From Osmia lignaria lignaria (Eukaryota > Arthropoda > Insecta > Hymenoptera > Megachilidae): a stretch of 64,000 nucleotides of DNA. Shown here piece by piece: positions 59,791-64,000 of this stretch. Within the stretch, counting starts at the first letter, position 1; each line of letters opens with the position of its first letter. The DNA is taken from the NCBI RefSeq assembly GCF_051020975.1, contig NC_135041.1, forward strand, positions 8,010,256 to 8,074,255, given 5' to 3'. A model generated the notes under the pieces. It was not told the origin of the DNA. It made no database searches and saw only the letters and a program-made list of their open reading frames with translations. Both the position numbers and the translations under genes were made by a program.

Positions 59791-62700
59791 CCCGCGAACG
59801 TGAGCTCGACCAACGGCGTGCGGTGCACCTTGTCATTTCCGTCGCGAAACATTCGACCACGTTACAACGCTAATATCGCGACCGAGGGTGAAAGGTGAAT
59901 ATTTAATTTCATCCTATTGCTTCTTGATTACTTCTTTCCTCTACTATTATAAATCCATATTTAGGAATCAACATTTTTTGTTAGGGGTGCGATGGGGACA
60001 GCATATGGGTGTAATAGATTACTATTACAATTTACACAAATTATTTTTTATAAGATACTGAGTAAAACCATTAGGGGATCAAGAAAGTACATTGATGTTA
60101 TATGATCTAATGATAAGCAATGAACATCATAAGTGGTGTTGGATCGATCTGAACATAAATTAATGCAAAGTGTACTATAATCATGTACATAGAACAGAGG
60201 ATGCATCGATCGCTATTAGCATCAAGTCATTCGATCAAATCATAACACTAATGTTCCAAACAGAGCGTATACCACGGTTGAATATTTAATTCGTAGCGCA
60301 GTTACGTTTCAATCGGGAAATGAGAGGCTACTCTTGCGAAAAGAAGAGTTAATTAACACGCATGTTTTGTTAATGACTCTTTCGCTTTGTACGATCTATT
60401 AACTTTGCAAGAATGCTGTGTTGGAAAACATCGTTAAAATCGTGAATACAAATTCGACAATTTGCTTATAAATGATACTTTAATGTGATTCATGTAAATT
60501 AGCTATTAATTTATAACAAACCTCTACCTCTACACTTAAACATTAACCTTCGTTCAACACGTAAACTTTAACACTATATTTAATGTTTCAAATAATATTT
60601 TTTTATTTTCCTTTAGTATTGTTTGAATAAATCTTTTTCTTGATAAAACGCTTTCACGTATCTTTGGTAATTAATTAATTGGTAATTAACTCATATTTCT
60701 AGTTAATTATGTTAAGTTCTGAACGGTGGAATCAGGTCAATCTTGACCTTAATTAAATTTTCCTAAAGTTAAATAAAATTAAAATTAAATTTGTAACCCC
60801 GCTGTCTCAACAATTCATAGCCCGAAAGTTACGAATTTGGCAATTCTTCTCGCATTTACCTAAAATATGATAAGCGTCTTTCTTCGAGCGACAGTGTAAA
60901 TTCGGAAGTATCGGTGGAAATTAGTCCGATAAAGGGGCAGAAAAGTAAACGAACGGATGGATAAAATAACGAATTATGCAAATGAATTCGAATTCCATTA
61001 AGGAAGTTAAATCTATTCTTCAAACTTCTTCATAAACTTTTTCAAAGAGTCTCCTCCCACGAACACGTTGAATAGTAACCATAGAAAATTGGGTGGTAAA
61101 ATTGCCCCCCGTTTTCTACGGGAATATTTCACGTTGCCATCAAAGGATTAATTGAAAATGGAGATGACACTGTCGCCGCTTGAAAATTACTGGGAATGTG
61201 GATTAACGGAATGGCCGGGATAAACGTATGTGAGTAAACGAACCAACGTGCCAGGGACATTGTTGTACTATCGCGAAATACTCGTCCACGTTTCACGGTT
61301 TGATTTTGCAAACGTAACCACAAAACCGAACTTACAATTCTGCGTAAATCGGCAAGTTAAATAATTTACTTGCGAATGTAAACTACAGTTCCTCTGGAGT
61401 GGTCGCTCTTTCGAGGGACCCGCTTTTATCTTTTGTTCTATTACAAAACCATTATGGGAAGATAAAGAGTAACCAGGAAACAGGACATAATGCTTTCGTT
61501 TATTGTTTTCAATCTGCAGTTTTTACTGTAAATAGTAGAATTATATTTGCTTTGTTAAATGATCCTATTTTGTCTATTTTGCCTCGATAGAGTAGCAGGA
61601 AATTTATTTTTCAAAAGATGTGACAATTCAGAAAATGAAAATTAAAATATACTGACCTAGGGCACACCAATTAGATAGTACTGAAATTATACTATTTTTC
61701 TGATCTAGAAAATTTCTACAATTCATACTCTGGAGGTTGGAACAAAAATTCATATTTTCATTAGTGAACTCGTCAAATAGCAAAAAAAAGTTTGCCAATA
61801 GTGCAGGCTGTTACGTGTGGAGGGACGACAATCAGGATATCTAATTTTCGATGGTGAAATGTTTTACGCGGTCATCAGAGAATTAATTGAAAATGGAAAT
61901 GTCGCCGGCAGCGTTCTGCAATTGCGAGGACCACCGTGGATGGACACCAACGGTAGGTGTGAATGCATGAAAGAGCAAACGGGAATAATAGCCATTGCAT
62001 TGCAAAACAACTGGCCACGTTGCACCTTTCGTATACCCGTTATACATTCGCTAATTAGTTTATACGGCGCTATTATTATTTGAAAGCATCGCGTCGAGTG
62101 TTCCTGACCGCGAACAAATAATCGTTGTTATATCCTCTTTTAGGTTTGTTCGGTCCGACTGCATTGATGTTAAGTACGTGGTTGGTTTTTAAGATGAAGA
62201 GATGAAGAGAAAATGCCAAAATATTTCATATTTATCTTAATCGTTAAAGGAAGAAGAAGATTTCAATTCAATCTTTACCCAAACTAGTTAGTAGTGTGTT
62301 TAAGAATGTGAGAAATTTGTTTCTTAAAACACTGGTTAATGTTTTAAACTGCTGCTACTCATTTACATGGTCCATAGAGGATTCCGGTGATAAAACAATC
62401 TTTAATATCCGTTATCCGAGCACGGTATCAGTTCAGAATCTCCGAACTTTCAGAATCACTTCCGTTATGGTGCACTTAATTGCCAAATAATCGTTGGAAG
62501 GACCATGGAGCAGCAGATTAACGGCGTTGATACGTTCATTTATTTTCAGAAGGAAGGAAAGTATGGTGTAATTGTTCAACTTTATTATACTGTTACGTGA
62601 TACATGTTTATATTTTTCCAAAGGAATTATAGAAATTGAGAAACTTAAAATTATATTTACCATGTGTGTAATATTTATTCAATTCTAAAATATTAACTTT

Positions 62701-64000
62701 TGAAAATAATTTTAAAGAATATTATAAGTGTCAATAAGAAAAATTAATTATATTCTGTTAATTAATTGCAAAGTTTTTGTTTAATACTATTTTGCAACAT
62801 TTCCCATGTAAACCAAATCAATCATGCATCACAGTACAAAAGTAGACAAATAAGAAATCTTTGTGAATTTAATTATAATTGTTTGAATCTAGTTAAATAT
62901 TTCAAGGTTTGTGTGAAGTTCCCAACCCCGTTTTTAGAAAGGATATTGGAATTCAGATTAATCTTCCCAATGCCGTCTCAGAGATCTTAAAATAGATATT
63001 TGCAACATAGTAGTTAAAAGGCAATCAAGTATTAACGTACTCGTGTTAATGCATCAAACGCGATTATTCCAACCCAATGACTCTAACTATCCTTTGCAGC
63101 TTACCACATAGTAGAACATTCTATCTATACATATACGCGTATGTTGCATATAAATACGTCCTTAATATGTAACAATCTCTTTATGTGCTATCAACAACAA
63201 TTTCAACTAATAAAACAATTAATTTCAAATAAACGAAAACAATTCAACAATTTCTTATATACTATTTCCTTCTCGTTTTTCGAGACAGTTTACGTTCACG
63301 TAACTTTAGCTAAACAGAGACATAAATTTATTTCAGAGAGAAAAAGATAAGCGAAAGTTGTTTCAAGCAAATATTTGAGCACAGTTATACCAGGGATTCC
63401 ATTTTATCAAAAGTTCAGATTCCAGTGGTAAAGTTTAAAATTGCATTTAAAGAGCAAATTTCTTTCTTGAATCAAATTTCGTTCTCCATTTTCTTTATGT
63501 TTACTATAGAAAACAGATAAGGAGAAAATTTCAAATTAAATTTCAAAAAATTCTACACATCTCTCATTATTAATTAGAAAGCTAAAACATCTTTTGTACA
63601 CAAATTTATTAAATCGAAATTGATTGAAAAATGATCACAATGCCAAACCTATCGTAACATGGAGTTTCTGAAAATTCACCCCTAATTATAAAGGAAACTA
63701 ATATAATTTGAATTCACAATTACCCAATTAAGAACTCGAGGAATTAAATTCTTAAACCCGAGTTCGTCGGGCCGTTTAAGGTTCCTTTTAGCTTTCTATC
63801 CGAACGCCTACGCATCGCTTGGCATTATCACCGGGCTCGTTCGTGTTCGGCATTGTTCACGTTATAATTCTCACGAGCCACGTTGTCTCGCGTGTGTATT
63901 TCCTCGAGAAACTTCATCCCCGGACTTTCGCGCGTACACACATTCGCAGAGATATACGTGTATCCGTTGCTCACCACCTACGCGAACACACTCAACAGGT

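Larger units (their letters stand above)
55151..64000. other. Region upstream of the 54.9-kb exon, no exon recognised
   Basis: CpG-rich islands at about 56160-56530, 58740-59110, 59570-59890 and 63740-64000 alternate with AT-rich DNA. The 56.3-kb island has two ETS-like CCGGAA words and the 58.9-kb island a CACGTG E-box inside a small inverted repeat. Either could be a promoter or upstream non-coding exon of the minus-strand gene, but I cannot assign a start site. The RRM1 exons expected upstream were not seen, and most probably lie beyond 64000. Confidence 0.4.

Noticed and set aside
1..64000. CRISPR arrays, rRNA, bacterial-type operons
   Set aside because: No regularly spaced direct repeats, no rRNA signature words, and the sequence is eukaryotic in gene structure.

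Overview
The window looks like nuclear DNA from an insect, most likely a hymenopteran such as a bee. It is AT-rich and almost entirely non-coding, with short CpG-rich islands in AT-rich DNA, consensus GT-AG splice sites, microsatellites, small non-autonomous transposon-like elements and (TTAGG)-type motifs. Two exons I can support fit insect gene structure. The species is not determined, and 'bee' is an inference from composition and style of sequence.

The one gene I recognise lies on the minus strand: the insect TIA-1/TIAR homologue (Rox8 in Drosophila), an RNA-binding protein with three RRM domains. Its firm exon is 9171-9258, which encodes the first half of RRM2. A second well-formed minus-strand exon, 54763-54940, starts with an ATG in good context behind an in-frame stop and ends in a perfect donor. 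It encodes a 59-residue leader without an RRM. Its phase fits the RRM2 exon exactly, so the simplest reading is an alternative first exon about 45.5 kb upstream that would give a form lacking RRM1. The RRM1 exons and the rest of the gene (second half of RRM2, RRM3, C-terminus, 3' UTR) were not found here.

Layout: 1-9170 is intron or gene body after the RRM2 exon. It has CpG-rich islands, a G-quadruplex motif and two copies of a dispersed repeat. 9259-54762 is one very long intron of that model. It holds a 577-bp inverted repeat (28616-29192), a GC-rich foldback inside a composite repeat (18318-18800), a 164-bp tandem duplication (36214-36540), a duplicated element at 37.0, 37.7 and 39.2 kb, a run of 26 C (31420-31445), and a complete 306-bp MITE with a TA target duplication (54201-54506). 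54941-64000 is upstream DNA with a possible initiator close to the first exon and several CpG-rich islands.

No convincing plus-strand gene, rRNA, tRNA, known microRNA or CRISPR array was seen. Most open reading frames here are short or compositional and are not annotated. A few exon-like or small coding-like frames are listed with low confidence.
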